NCBI GenBank assembly: GCA_012516075.1
Contig: JAAYXE010000121.1
Location: 36,435 to 100,434, forward strand
DNA length: 64,000 nucleotides
Reading direction: 5' to 3'
Source: Chloroflexota bacterium
GTDB lineage: Bacteria; Chloroflexota; Anaerolineae; Anaerolineales; UBA4823
How positions within the stretch are numbered: the stretch's first letter is position 1; every line of letters begins with the position of its first letter. A program made the position numbers and the translations under genes. The notes under the pieces are model-generated. The model was not told where the DNA came from, did not search any database, and worked only from the letters and a program-made list of their open reading frames with translations. Below are positions 35,391-44,325 of this stretch, piece by piece.

Positions 35391-36698
35391 ATGAAAAATA
35401 CAAATCAACGCGCAATCTGGTTCCCGGTTCTGGCGGCGCTGTTTCTGGCCGTCTATTTTCTGGGTGCGCAGCGATTCATCGGTCTGGCCGCTGCGTCTCA
35501 GATCGAGCTGATCGCCCTGCTGTGCCTGCTGGTCGCATTTGCCGGCGGGCTGCTCATCGTTCTGTTCACTCTGGTAAAGAGGTTCTTCTTTCGAAATCGC
35601 CGACATGAAGGAATAAAAGCTGGAGGCAGCATGCTGTTTTTTCTCGCCGTCCTCGTCATTCTAGTCATCTTCATCGCCGCATCCCAGCTGGCAGCCCACA
35701 CCCCGCCCATTCTCGGAGAGGACGGGAAGCCGCTTCCGGGCAGCATCGCCCGCATGGAAAAAGTCCGCCTCGGCGGGGTGGATCAGTGGCTGATCATCCG
35801 CGGGCATGACGTGCACAAACCCGTGCTGCTCTTCCTCTCCGGCGGACCCGGAGCCAGTGAGGCTGCCCGGGTGCTGCGCTTCAACCAGGAGCTGGAAAAG
35901 CATTTTGTGGTGGTCATCTGGGAACAGCGCGGCTGCGGAAAATCCTACCCGGCGCGCGCCGATCTCACCGTGGAGCGCTACACGGCCGACGTGATTGAAC
36001 TGTCCGAAATGCTGCGCACCCGCTTCGATGAACAGAAGGTCTACCTGGTCGGGCACTCCTGGGGCACGATCATTGGCGTGCTGGCCTCGCAGGCCCGGCC
36101 GGACCTTTTCCACGCATACGTTGGTGCTTCTCAAATGGTGGACGTGCTCGAAACGGACCGGCTGATCTACGATCTGGTGCTTGAGCACGCCCGCAGCACA
36201 GGAGACACGGCTTTCATCCAGGCCATGCAAAAGCAGGGGCCGCCGCCGTACACCGGCCGCAGCCCCATCCAGCCATACTCGGCGCTCTTTGGGCGTGAGT
36301 ATGCGGTCTTCGAGGTGCCCAACATCAAAAATGAGGAATACCGCCGGGATGGCGATATCCTGCTGCTGATGCTCAAGCAGCCGGAGTACGGCTGGCTCGA
36401 TCGCGTGTACTACCTGCTGGGGCTGATGAACACTTTCAACGTGGTCTACCCACAGCTGCAGGAGATGGATTTCCGCCAGGATGCCGCCCGGCTGAATCTG
36501 CCGGTGTATCTGGTGCATGGGCATCACGATATGAACAACCCGTCTCAAATCCCGGAAGAATATTTCCAGCAGCTGGAAGCGCCGCTGAAACGGTTCTTCT
36601 TCTTTGAAGACTCCGGCCACGGCGAGATGTGGGAAGAGGCTGGCCGCTTCCACGATATAATGGTCAACACCGTGCTGGCGGAAACGTACCAACCCTGA
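35391..36698 (+). CDS. Membrane-anchored alpha/beta hydrolase (prolyl-iminopeptidase-like)
   Basis: 435 residues. Three hydrophobic segments come first (about 9-28, 38-63 and 80-100). The hydrolase domain starts at about 125: LLFLSGGPGASEA for the oxyanion loop, WEQRGCGKS, which is typical of prolyl iminopeptidases, and the nucleophile Ser223 in LVGHSWGTIIG. The acid is probably Asp in GHHDMNNPSQ and the base His in EDSGHGEMWEEA. The N-terminal anchor suggests action at the membrane. The substrate is unknown. Confidence 0.85.
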   Translation: MKNTNQRAIWFPVLAALFLAVYFLGAQRFIGLAAASQIELIALLCLLVAFAGGLLIVLFTLVKRFFFRNRRHEGIKAGGSMLFFLAVLVILVIFIAASQLAAHTPPILGEDGKPLPGSIARMEKVRLGGVDQWLIIRGHDVHKPVLLFLSGGPGASEAARVLRFNQELEKHFVVVIWEQRGCGKSYPARADLTVERYTADVIELSEMLRTRFDEQKVYLVGHSWGTIIGVLASQARPDLFHAYVGASQMVDVLETDRLIYDLVLEHARSTGDTAFIQAMQKQGPPPYTGRSPIQPYSALFGREYAVFEVPNIKNEEYRRDGDILLLMLKQPEYGWLDRVYYLLGLMNTFNVVYPQLQEMDFRQDAARLNLPVYLVHGHHDMNNPSQIPEEYFQQLEAPLKRFFFFEDSGHGEMWEEAGRFHDIMVNTVLAETYQP

Positions 36699-36756
36699 CA
36701 GGTCGAAGGCAACCCCAGCATCAGAAGCGGCTGGAAACCAAACCTTCACAACATCT

Positions 36757-36800
36757 GGGCAGGAGCTGGCCCATGCCAGGCTCCTGCCCCTTTCTTTCCA
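36757..36800 (+). terminator. Intrinsic terminator after the hydrolase gene
   Basis: GGGCAGGAGCTGGC pairs with GCCAGGCTCCTGCCC (one bulged G) and a pyrimidine-rich CTTTCTTTCC follows, about 60 bp after the stop. Confidence 0.75.
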
Positions 36801-37014
36801 GGTACCTGCTGTTTTTTAGAACAGGTTCTCATTCTCCCACTGTTGACGCCGGTAAGTTCCGTCCTGTATGATTGTTTATGCAGGTGAATTTTGCAGTAAT
36901 AACGGGTGGTGCTGCGCCGGGGTCCGGTATTCTTCTCCGAGTGCCCGTAAGGGGTGTTTGACTTCTATTTTCTACTTAGCGTGCCATTGATGAACAGGGG
37001 ACGGCATCCCTTAA

Positions 37015-37080
37015 TCAGGGAATTCCCTGATGGCCGTGGGACTTATCCCCATTGAACTTAATCCCGTTTCATAATATATT
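37015..37080 (+). promoter_or_regulatory. Composite promoter: dyad, second site, TTGAAC-N17-TATATT
   Basis: A perfect palindrome TCAGGGAATTCCCTGA (37015-37030). A second related site GGGACTTATCCCC (37038-37050) abuts ATTGAAC. The -35 is TTGAAC (37052-37057), the spacer is 17 bp and the -10 is TATATT (37075-37080). With a start near 37087 the dyad is centred near -65 and the second site near -43. The same layout precedes the uracil-DNA glycosylase and DoxX genes. The spacer from 36800 to 37014 holds no recognisable gene. Confidence 0.75.
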
Positions 37081-37152
37081 GGTATTACAATCCATCACCT
37101 GCGTCCCCAGAGGGATACACGGGACGCAGTCACGACGAAAGGAAGAAAACCG

Positions 37153-38502
37153 ATGTCCGAAGAAGGGCGGACCACTGTCCAGCGTATTCGATCCAGAGTC
37201 TTTCCTCTCAGAGGACCGCAGGGGAACTACGCCGGCCTCCTGCGGCATATCGGTGATGCGCGCTTTGTGCTCATCGGTGAAAGTACCCACGGCACTCAGG
37301 AGTTTGCCGAAGCCAGGGCAGCGATCACGCGCCTGCTGATCGAACAGTACGGCTTTTCCGCCGTAGCCGTGGCAGCCAGCGTTCCGGATGCCTACCGGCT
37401 CAACCGTTATGTACAGGGGATCGGCCGGGATTCCAGCGCCCGTGAGGTCCTGGATTCCTTCAATCATTTCCCGTCCTGGACCTGGCGCAACAGCGTGGTC
37501 GAAGGGTTTATCGAATGGCTGCGCGAGTACAACGAGAGTCAGGCTGCGGGGGATCTCAAAACCGGCATCTACGGGCTGGATTTCTATAACCTGAACCGCT
37601 CGTTCGACGCGGTCTTTTCCTACCTGGATGAAGCCGATGCAGAAGCAGCCCGGCGCCTGCGCGACCGCTACAACCGCACCACATACGCAGTTGAAGAAAT
37701 GCAGGAAGACGGCTACGCCGGGAGCACCGGCCTGGCCCCCGGCCTCGAGAAAGAAGTACTCGCCCGGCTTGTCAAAATACGCACTCAGGCCTTCCAGACT
37801 CTGCAGCGCGACGGTATGATCGCCGGTGATGAAGCCTTCATTACCGGGCAGAGCCTGCGCGCCGCTGACAATGCAGAGGCCGTATACCGCCTCATGCTCG
37901 AGGATGGTGTCAGGTTTTCGAACCTGCGCACGCGACACATGCTGCACACGCTCAAAGCCCTGACTGCCCATCTGGGACAGTCTGGCAGGCCTGCACGCTT
38001 CGTCGTCTGGGTGCACAACGCCAGCGCTGGCGATGCCCGTGCGACGAATCTGGCCCACCGCGGCGAGATCAGCCTGGGCCAGCTCATGCGCCAGCACTTC
38101 CCCAGAGACACAGTCCTGATCGGACAGACCACCTATGCCGGTTCCGTGAGCGCCGCCCCGGTCTGGGGCGCGCCAGTGGAGGTGATAGACCTGGCCCCGG
38201 CGCCAGTGGGCAGCTTTGAAGGCCTCTTCCACAGCACAGGTATTCCCAATTTTTATCTGCTGCTGGACACCGGCGCCGTACAGGAGGAAGCGGCGGACAT
38301 CGATAACGAGATGCTGGAGCGTCTGATGGGCGCCGTGTACAACCCGCAGGCCGGGCCCCTCCACTATTACTGCAGCGCTCGTCTGATGGATCAGTTCAAT
38401 ATCGTGCTGCACTTCGACCAGACCAGCCCCCTCGCCTCGCTGGAAGGTGACGCCGGGGAGCGAACTCCTGCAGCGGCGCTCCCCGGAACTCACCCGGGTT
38501 AA
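37153..38502 (+). CDS. Erythromycin-esterase-family protein, active site altered
   Basis: 449 residues with the family core: FVLIGESTHGTQEF (Glu43, His46), GFSAVAVAASVPDAYRLNRYV, and VVWVHNASAGDARATNL. From memory of the family, position 74 is normally Glu (GFxAVAxEGDWPDAY) and the later motif HNxH; here they are Ala74 and H288-N-A-S. Two conserved acid/base residues are therefore missing although the frame is intact. It may be a non-hydrolytic relative. The promoter upstream is of the composite type. Confidence 0.82.
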   Translation: MSEEGRTTVQRIRSRVFPLRGPQGNYAGLLRHIGDARFVLIGESTHGTQEFAEARAAITRLLIEQYGFSAVAVAASVPDAYRLNRYVQGIGRDSSAREVLDSFNHFPSWTWRNSVVEGFIEWLREYNESQAAGDLKTGIYGLDFYNLNRSFDAVFSYLDEADAEAARRLRDRYNRTTYAVEEMQEDGYAGSTGLAPGLEKEVLARLVKIRTQAFQTLQRDGMIAGDEAFITGQSLRAADNAEAVYRLMLEDGVRFSNLRTRHMLHTLKALTAHLGQSGRPARFVVWVHNASAGDARATNLAHRGEISLGQLMRQHFPRDTVLIGQTTYAGSVSAAPVWGAPVEVIDLAPAPVGSFEGLFHSTGIPNFYLLLDTGAVQEEAADIDNEMLERLMGAVYNPQAGPLHYYCSARLMDQFNIVLHFDQTSPLASLEGDAGERTPAAALPGTHPG

Positions 38503-38507
38503 AAAGG

Positions 38508-39332
38508 ATGAACGCCTGGTTCCCGCCCCGCCCGATCACCCGCTGCCAGGAGCACACTCCGGCAGTCTTCCGGGCGCGCAGCAGTGCAGGGCGGCCGCGG
38601 CGAACCGCGCTCTGGTTAAAAACCGCTCTGCTGGTTATCCTGGCTGCCTTTCTAGCAGTCCCGGGCAGCGCTCTGGCCCGGGGCAGCGGTCAGGAAAATG
38701 AGGAATGCCCGCGCAGCTACCGTGTCCAGCGCGGCGACACCCTGACGAAAATTGCGAAACGCTGCGGAACCAGCCTTCAGGAGCTGATCCAGTTCAACCC
38801 CCAGATCGCCAACCCGAACCGCATCTTTACCGGCGCCCGCGTGCTCATCCCCCCCCCCGAAGAGCGCCGCAGGCGGGCCGATCAGGTGCAGGATAACCCG
38901 GAAGATTTCACCATCCTGGCTAACCCCGCTCCTCCCTCCCGGGATGATTTCGAGCGCGCCGGCATCGATCCGGACGGCGATGAAAAGTGGATCTTCATCG
39001 ACCTGTCGGAACAGATCCTCACCGCCTACCGCGGCGGTGATGCCGTAAAGACCTTCCTGGTATCGACGGGCCGGAGAGGCACCCCCACCGTCACCGGCCG
39101 CTTTGAGATCTATGTCAAATACCGCACGGATGACATGCGCGGCCCCGGATACTTCCTGAAGGATGTCCCCTATACCATGTACTTCCACGGTGCCTACGGC
39201 ATCCACGGCACCTACTGGCACGATAATTTCGGCGTCCCTATGAGCCGCGGCTGTGTCAACATGAAGACTGAAGATGCCCGCTGGCTGTACAGCTTCGCCG
39301 CCATCGGCACCACCGTTTACGTTCGCAAATGA
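38508..39332 (+). CDS. LysM and L,D-transpeptidase (YkuD) protein
   Basis: 274 residues. A membrane anchor or signal lies at about 35-58 after an unusually long basic N-terminus. A LysM domain follows at about 69-114 (YRVQRGDTLTKIAKRCGTSLQELIQFNPQI), then a YkuD domain at about 161-273 with His233 and the catalytic Cys249 in GVPMSRGCVNM. It should act outside the membrane on peptide crosslinks or attach to glycan. It starts 5 bp after the previous gene and so shares its promoter. Confidence 0.92.
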   Translation: MNAWFPPRPITRCQEHTPAVFRARSSAGRPRRTALWLKTALLVILAAFLAVPGSALARGSGQENEECPRSYRVQRGDTLTKIAKRCGTSLQELIQFNPQIANPNRIFTGARVLIPPPEERRRRADQVQDNPEDFTILANPAPPSRDDFERAGIDPDGDEKWIFIDLSEQILTAYRGGDAVKTFLVSTGRRGTPTVTGRFEIYVKYRTDDMRGPGYFLKDVPYTMYFHGAYGIHGTYWHDNFGVPMSRGCVNMKTEDARWLYSFAAIGTTVYVRK

Positions 39333-39339
39333 TCTTAAA

Positions 39340-39380
39340 TGCCAGGACCCCTGCCGGTCTGTACAGCAGGGGTCCTGGCA
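39340..39380. terminator. Hairpin between convergent genes
   Basis: A perfect 15-bp stem, TGCCAGGACCCCTGC and GCAGGGGTCCTGGCA with an 11-nt loop, just after the transpeptidase gene and 24 bp before the end of the convergent gene. A weak T tract follows on the plus side. Confidence 0.7.
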
Positions 39381-39403
39381 AGCATGTTTTCTCTGATCTG
39401 CGT

Positions 39404-39823
39404 TTAGCGCTGTTCGATCATCTCATCTTTTGAGATGTTCAGATGCACCTGGCCATCATGGACCGAGGCGATGTGCTCTGGCAGCACGAACCGGTCGCCC
39501 GAAAACAGGCCTTTCGATTTGACCTTCACATAACCGTGGCGCATCAAACGCCCCTCAAGAGATTCAGTGACCCCTTCATCGTCCGTGAGGCCGCGGTCCA
39601 GCTCTTCCACCCAGGTGTTTTCACCCGGTAAACGCGTCTCTTCCTCCATGCCGGATGTCGTTGCCGGCCCCAGGCCCATTTCCGCTTCGGTGCTGCTCAC
39701 TTCACCAAACTGCACCCAGCCCACATGACCGACCTCATCGCCGTCACGGTCGATCACTGGCATGTTCTCTTCGACCATGGTTAGAATGCTGTAATCTGAC
39801 TGGCTGGAAAATTCTGTACCCAT
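39404..39823 (-). CDS. DUF2171/PRC-like stress protein
   Basis: A 139-residue acidic protein. MPVIDRDGDEVGHVGWVQFGE and the end KGLFSGDRFVLPEHIASVHDGQVHLNISKDEM match the pattern of DUF2171/PRC-barrel proteins (dG-x-x-x-G-x-V ... yiP-x-x-x-V). I start it at the ATG with GGGAG 7 bp upstream; eight more residues are open before it. Function unknown. Confidence 0.7.
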   Translation of the reverse strand: MGTEFSSQSDYSILTMVEENMPVIDRDGDEVGHVGWVQFGEVSSTEAEMGLGPATTSGMEEETRLPGENTWVEELDRGLTDDEGVTESLEGRLMRHGYVKVKSKGLFSGDRFVLPEHIASVHDGQVHLNISKDEMIEQR

Positions 39824-39877
39824 CTCGCTGCTCCCTTCACTCATCAACTGGTTTCAACCAATAAACTTGCCTGCCGC

Positions 39878-40495
39878 TCAAAAGCCGGCATTCTTTTTCT
39901 CAACGAAAGGCTTCAACGCCTGGAAGTCTTTTTCCAGCGTTTCCCGCTGCTCCCGGTTGTACAGCGCCACCGCAGGATGGTACAGCGGCAGCACATAAAC
40001 CGGGCCGTAGGGAGCGCTCCCTTTGAGCAGCCTTCCGTGCAGTTCTCCGATTTTCGAGCCGGCCTGTGGGAACGCAAAATGCTCCAGGATGAAATCCATG
40101 GCAAAACGCCCCAGGGTGACGATCACCTCCGGACGGATGATCTCGAGCTGGCGCGCCAGAAAGGGCCGGTACGCCTCGATCTCCGCCCGGCCCGGGTCGC
40201 GGTTTCCCGGCGGGCGATCTTTTACCACATTGGTAATGTACACATCCTCCCGTCGCAGCCCGGTGGAGTCCAGCAGCTCGTCCAGCACTTTCCCCGAAGC
40301 CCCCACGAACGGTTTTCCGGTGCGGGCTTCGCGCTCACCGGGCGCCTCACCGACCAGCATGATCCTGGCATAAGGGTTCCCCTCACCAGTCACAGGGGAA
40401 TAACCCTGCCTCCGGCGCTCCTCCACCAGGGGGCTGTCCGGCAGTTCCTCTATGGCTGTGCGCACTTTTTCAAGCTGCTTTTCTCGCTCTTCCAT
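39878..40495 (-). CDS. Family-4-like uracil-DNA glycosylase without Fe-S cysteines
   Basis: A 205-residue glycosylase. Motif 1 is MLVGEAPGEREARTGKPFVG (residues 47-65), then VYITNVVKDRPPGNRDP and the base-flipping motif LYHPAVAL near the end. Family 4 enzymes bind a 4Fe-4S cluster through four Cys, two in the N-terminal arm and two around NxxxCRPPxNR. Here these positions read Lys-Asp (Asp93) and Tyr109, and the protein has no Cys at all. It should remove uracil from DNA. The start at 40495 lacks a strong ribosome site; an upstream ATG at 40555 would overlap the predicted promoter. Confidence 0.85.
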   Translation of the reverse strand: MEEREKQLEKVRTAIEELPDSPLVEERRRQGYSPVTGEGNPYARIMLVGEAPGEREARTGKPFVGASGKVLDELLDSTGLRREDVYITNVVKDRPPGNRDPGRAEIEAYRPFLARQLEIIRPEVIVTLGRFAMDFILEHFAFPQAGSKIGELHGRLLKGSAPYGPVYVLPLYHPAVALYNREQRETLEKDFQALKPFVEKKNAGF

Positions 40496-40538
40496 CCTGC
40501 CGCCGTGTCCATCGTTTCCCCCTGCATTCCCACTTTCT

Positions 40539-40605
40539 ACTTTAGCCCTTTTCATCCAGCCGGACAATGGGGAGTGTTCCTGATCGCAGTTAGGGATTTC
40601 CCTGA
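40539..40605 (-). promoter_or_regulatory. Composite promoter of the glycosylase gene
   Basis: On the minus strand: a dyad TCAGGGAAATCCCTAA (40605-40590), a degenerate second site AGGAACACTCCCC (40581-40569) running into ATTGTCC, a -35 TTGTCC (40567-40562), 17 bp and a -10 TAAAGT (40544-40539). With a start near 40532 the dyad centre is near -65, as at 37 and 44 kb. Confidence 0.65.
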
Positions 40606-40813
40606 CGAAATCCGTAAAATGAGGGACCACTGCAGGTTCCTGTCGTGCCTGCGATGTGGACCCTGAACACCTGTCTCCTGAAATGGCCAGTCAGGCCCTG
40701 GCCGGCAGCAGCCAATTCCCGAATGAAAATTATCCCGTTTGAAAGCTTACGCCGCTCAACTGCCGGGCCCCTGTCCCCTGGGGGATTATTTCCCGATGGA
40801 CGGGAAGGAACAC

Positions 40814-40850
40814 GCAAAACAAAATAGGGATGGCGTATTCTCGCCATCCC
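40814..40850 (-). terminator. Intrinsic terminator of the methyltransferase gene
   Basis: Stem GGGATGGCG/CGCCATCCC with a 6-nt loop, followed on the minus strand by TATTTTGTTTTG, 40 bp after the stop. The stretch 40606-40813 shows no gene. Confidence 0.85.
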
Positions 40851-40891
40851 CCACGGATCCGCGATCTGAATTGAACGCCTCTCAGTACCGG

Positions 40892-42001
40892 CTACGCATT
40901 CAGCCGGTAAAAGCGGAAGAAGAAATTGTCGATGGGCAGGATCTCCATGCGGCTGAAACCGGCCCCGGTGGCATACTGCCGCAGCGTATCCGTGCGCATG
41001 ACCGTCCCTGTGCCGGCCCCCGACGGCCCCACCATCCCCACCGGCAGACAGTGCAGGATGCTCCACCCGTACATCATCCATTCCACGTCGCTGCCCTCGG
41101 GCGTAAAGGTGTCTCCTACACGCTCATCGACGATCAGCACGGTGCCGTTCTCGCCGGCCAGCCGGCGCATCGTGCGCAGCGCCTCGACCGGGTTGGTCAT
41201 GTCGTGGACACATTCGAATGCCGTCACCAGGTCATACTGACCGGACAATGACGGGTCGCTGGCATCGCGGGTGTAAAAACGCACCCGGTCGGCCACGCCG
41301 TTGATCATCGCATTTCGGGTGGCGCGCTCGATCGACGGCCCGTCCAGATCATAACCATCGACCAGCACCCTGGGATACCCCCGGGCCATACCGATGCTGG
41401 ACCATCCAAAACCGCAGCCGATATCGGCGATCCGGGCCGGCGGGTCCGCCTGCAGGCGGGCGTGTACGTCGGGCATGGCGGGCAGCCATTCCTCCGGAAG
41501 CTGGTGAAAGAATGCCGGGTAGTTAATCGCCGCCTGACCTTCACGCAGATCGTCGCCGTATTCGTGGAAAGGCACCCCGCCTCCACTGCGATAGGCTTCC
41601 AGCAGCGCAGGCACCGGCCGTGTGGCGCCAACCAGGAGCTGCGCCAGGGGAACGACATAATTGAGGCTGTCGCAGTCGATCAACGGCTCCACATGCCCGG
41701 GGGGCAGGCAAAACCGGCGTTCTTCCGGCCCTAACGCGACATCCACCACCTGAAGAATTCCGGCAACCGTCTGCTGTTCCAGCCACTCACGGATGTAGCG
41801 GGCATTCGTGGCCGTGTGACGGGCAAGCTCACTGGCCGTAGGGGAACCCAGTTCTGTGATGGCCCGGTACAACCCCAGGCGGTCGCCGATATAAATAGAG
41901 AACACGTTAAATGTGCCGGAGATATCCTGGAGGTATTTCTCGATAAAGGCGTCACGCTGCTGTTCAACTGCTTCCGGAGTCATGGGCTGTGAGTCGGTCA
42001 T
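40892..42001 (-). CDS. Class I SAM-dependent methyltransferase with winged-helix front
   Basis: 369 residues from an ATG with GGGAGG 5 bp upstream. An N-terminal winged-helix-like part (IGDRLGLYRAITELGSPTASELARHTATNARYIREWLE) is typical of O-methyltransferases and related proteins. The SAM site is RIADIGCGFGWSSIGMARGYP with the acidic loop VDGYDLDGPSI. LVTAFECVHDM and GTVLIVDERV follow. The substrate is unknown and no pathway genes are adjacent. Confidence 0.85.
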   Translation of the reverse strand: MTDSQPMTPEAVEQQRDAFIEKYLQDISGTFNVFSIYIGDRLGLYRAITELGSPTASELARHTATNARYIREWLEQQTVAGILQVVDVALGPEERRFCLPPGHVEPLIDCDSLNYVVPLAQLLVGATRPVPALLEAYRSGGGVPFHEYGDDLREGQAAINYPAFFHQLPEEWLPAMPDVHARLQADPPARIADIGCGFGWSSIGMARGYPRVLVDGYDLDGPSIERATRNAMINGVADRVRFYTRDASDPSLSGQYDLVTAFECVHDMTNPVEALRTMRRLAGENGTVLIVDERVGDTFTPEGSDVEWMMYGWSILHCLPVGMVGPSGAGTGTVMRTDTLRQYATGAGFSRMEILPIDNFFFRFYRLNA

Positions 42002-42198
42002 CTGTTCCTCCCTGAAAAAAAGGCCCCGATTAGATCTCGCCCTGCCGGTGAGAACATTCATAAACCCCAGTATTACAGCAGCACCAGATCCAATCCTTGC
42101 CGGAGAAAAGAGTTGAGCTGCCCCCATATTATTATTTCCGGTGGAACATCGAGGCTCGCTCAATATTAACTTAATCAGTCCGTTTTATCAATATATTT

Positions 42199-43365
42199 TC
42201 AGGTGACCTTCCCCACAGCCAGCTTTACCTGCACACCGCCGTTCACCAGCGAGATGAGGTGCTCAAAGCGCACGTGCATCTGGCGCAGCAGGCGCACGTC
42301 GGAGCTTAACACAGCCACATGCCAGCCTTTAAAGCGTGCGTTCAGCACGTTGCCGAACTGCGCATACAGGTTGCGCAGATCTTTATTCGGGCTGGTGCGC
42401 AGCCCGTAAGGGGGGTTGGCGACGACCCATCCCTTCTCCCCGTTGGGCTCCATCGCCGATACGCTCTGGCAGGCGAAGTGTATATCCTCGATCACGCCGG
42501 CGCGCTCCGCATTGGCCTGCGCAGCCTGGATAGCCCCGGCATCGCGGTCCGACGCCTGAATAAGCTTCTCGCTCGATGGCAGCACATTCTGCAGTCCTTC
42601 CGCCATAAGCTCATCCCACTGGCGCTGCTGGAAGCCGGGCCATTCCATGAAGGCGAACGGGCGCCCGCCGCCCGGCGGGATGCGGCGCATCATCAGCGCC
42701 GCCTCGATCGGGATGGTCCCCGAACCGCAGAACGGGTCGATCAGGGGACTGCTGCGGTCCCACCCGGCGGCCATCAGAATGCCGGCGGCCAGGCTCTCGC
42801 GCAGCGGTGCTTTTGCCGTCGCCAGCCGGTAGCCCCGCCGGTTGAGCAGCGACCCCGAAGAGTCCACGCTGATCGTGCACAGGTCGCTGGCGATGCGCAC
42901 CACCACGAGCTGCGGCAGGTCCTCTCCGGCATCTTCGTCGAAGCGGGCGATGACCGGCGGCTCGCCCATGCTGTCGCCGATGGCAGCCGCCACCCGCTCG
43001 GCGACCGCGCCCGAATGGTACAGGCGGGATTTGTGGCAGGTCACGCGCAGGGCCACCGGCCTGCCCGGGCGCAGGTACTGTTCCCAGGGCAGGCGCGCCG
43101 TTTTTCTGCGCAGTTCGGGGAAGCCGGCCGCATAAAACGCACCCAGCCGCACCAGGATGCGGCTGGCGGTGCGCAGGTGCAGGTTGGCCCGGTACAGATC
43201 CTCGAGGCTACCCGTAAATTCGACTCCCCCTTCCAGCTTTTCACCGCGCTTCTCTGCCTGGCTCTGCCCCACCTTCATCCCCAGGAGGCGCAGTTCTTCC
43301 AGCGTATAAGGTTCCAGGCCCGGAGCCGCCACGGCAAAATAGGTGCGTCCTGTATTGGGCTGCAT
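42199..43365 (-). CDS. THUMP-domain RNA guanine-N2 methyltransferase (RlmL/TrmN-like)
   Basis: 388 residues. An N-terminal THUMP region (about 45-160, with AVAAPGLEPYTLEELRLLGM first) precedes a Rossmann methyltransferase: LIDPFCGSGTIPIEAALMMRRI for SAM binding and GWVVANPPYGLRT with the NPPY catalytic motif. This combination methylates guanine N2 in 23S rRNA (RlmL N-terminal half) or tRNA. No second methyltransferase half is present. It appears to be transcribed alone. Confidence 0.88.
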   Translation of the reverse strand: MQPNTGRTYFAVAAPGLEPYTLEELRLLGMKVGQSQAEKRGEKLEGGVEFTGSLEDLYRANLHLRTASRILVRLGAFYAAGFPELRRKTARLPWEQYLRPGRPVALRVTCHKSRLYHSGAVAERVAAAIGDSMGEPPVIARFDEDAGEDLPQLVVVRIASDLCTISVDSSGSLLNRRGYRLATAKAPLRESLAAGILMAAGWDRSSPLIDPFCGSGTIPIEAALMMRRIPPGGGRPFAFMEWPGFQQRQWDELMAEGLQNVLPSSEKLIQASDRDAGAIQAAQANAERAGVIEDIHFACQSVSAMEPNGEKGWVVANPPYGLRTSPNKDLRNLYAQFGNVLNARFKGWHVAVLSSDVRLLRQMHVRFEHLISLVNGGVQVKLAVGKVT

Positions 43366-43452
43366 ATGGTTCTCTTAATCGACTCCTTTCGCAGCAATTG
43401 TAACCGAACCATAGGACAGCCCCGGGAGTTGAGCGGCGTTTCAAGAACCGGT

Positions 43453-43602
43453 TTACAACCTGATCCTGGCAGCCAGGCATCCGCAGCGGCGGTCAAAGAA
43501 CGACCGCCCGGTCGAAGGCGCCCGGGTGCTGAAACGGTCGCGGTATTTTTCCAGCTCCTGCGCCAGGATCTGTCCCGCTTCTCTCCGGTCTGCAAAGATC
43601 AT
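43453..43602 (-). pseudogene. Phosphoribosyltransferase-like gene, N-terminal stub
   Basis: ATG with AGGAGG 7 bp upstream, reading MIFADRREAGQILAQELEKY and then RDRFSTRAPSTGRSFFDRRC before a stop, about 50 codons in all. The first 20 residues match the start of the phosphoribosyltransferase family often written FxDRxxAGxxLAxxL. The PRPP loop and everything else are missing. The rest of the spacer between 43366 and 43740 shows no gene. Confidence 0.5.
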
Positions 43603-43740
43603 CGTACCGGCCTCCTGCGGCAGGCGCTGCCGGACCTCAGTACCCGTCTGAAATACCCGCCTGCGCTCCCCGGAAGAGAACCCGCAGTCACCGGATCTTC
43701 CAGTGCATCTGCTTTCTGCGCCCCGGTTCCGGCGGTGCGG

Positions 43741-44247
43741 TTAACCGGATTCGGCCCGGGCCATTTGCTCTCGGCTGGCAGCGATCCCGTATGCCACGGT
43801 GAGCGTAGAGCCAGCGAGCACCAGACTGAGCAGTGAACGCGGGACTCGCAGGCCCAGCATCCTGTCGAGCGAATACTTACCGGGTCCGGCCAACGCCACG
43901 GCCAGCGTCACAGCGGCATTGGTCAGGGGCAGTTCGGCGCCCCCCTCGGCATTCCAGACCGGTTTCCCGGCATGCGCCGTAAACACTGCCATAGTGCTCG
44001 CGGATATGGCGCCCACAGGACCAAGTGGGTGCAGAAAACCCAGGGCCGTGAGCAGCCCGCCGCCGAATTCTCCTGCGCCAGCTGCGTAGTTCCACCACCG
44101 GCCGGGGCGCAACCCCATCGATTCCAGCCAGCCGGAAGTCCTTTCCGGCCCCATGCCGCCAAACCAGCCGAACAGCTTCTGGGCACCGTGCCCGGCCAGA
44201 AGCCCGCCGACCACCAGGCGTAAAAGAAGGATTGCAAAATCTCTCAT
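43741..44247 (-). CDS. DoxX-family membrane protein
   Basis: 168 residues with four helices. LLLRLVVGGLLAGHGAQKLFGWFGG is the family start, followed by GEFGGGLLTALGFLHPLGPVGAISAS and LTNAAVTLAVALAGPGKYSLDRMLG. DoxX proteins sit in the inner membrane; some take part in thiol redox or quinone systems. I start at the ATG 44247; a longer open frame runs back through the promoter. It is preceded by the composite promoter shared with two other genes here. Confidence 0.85.
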   Translation of the reverse strand: MRDFAILLLRLVVGGLLAGHGAQKLFGWFGGMGPERTSGWLESMGLRPGRWWNYAAGAGEFGGGLLTALGFLHPLGPVGAISASTMAVFTAHAGKPVWNAEGGAELPLTNAAVTLAVALAGPGKYSLDRMLGLRVPRSLLSLVLAGSTLTVAYGIAASREQMARAESG

Positions 44248-44325
44248 CCGGTTCCAAAGACCTCCCTGTGAATATATCATGCAGAATACCAGAAGGATTC
44301 CAGGCGCGTTAATCCGCCTGCCCTC

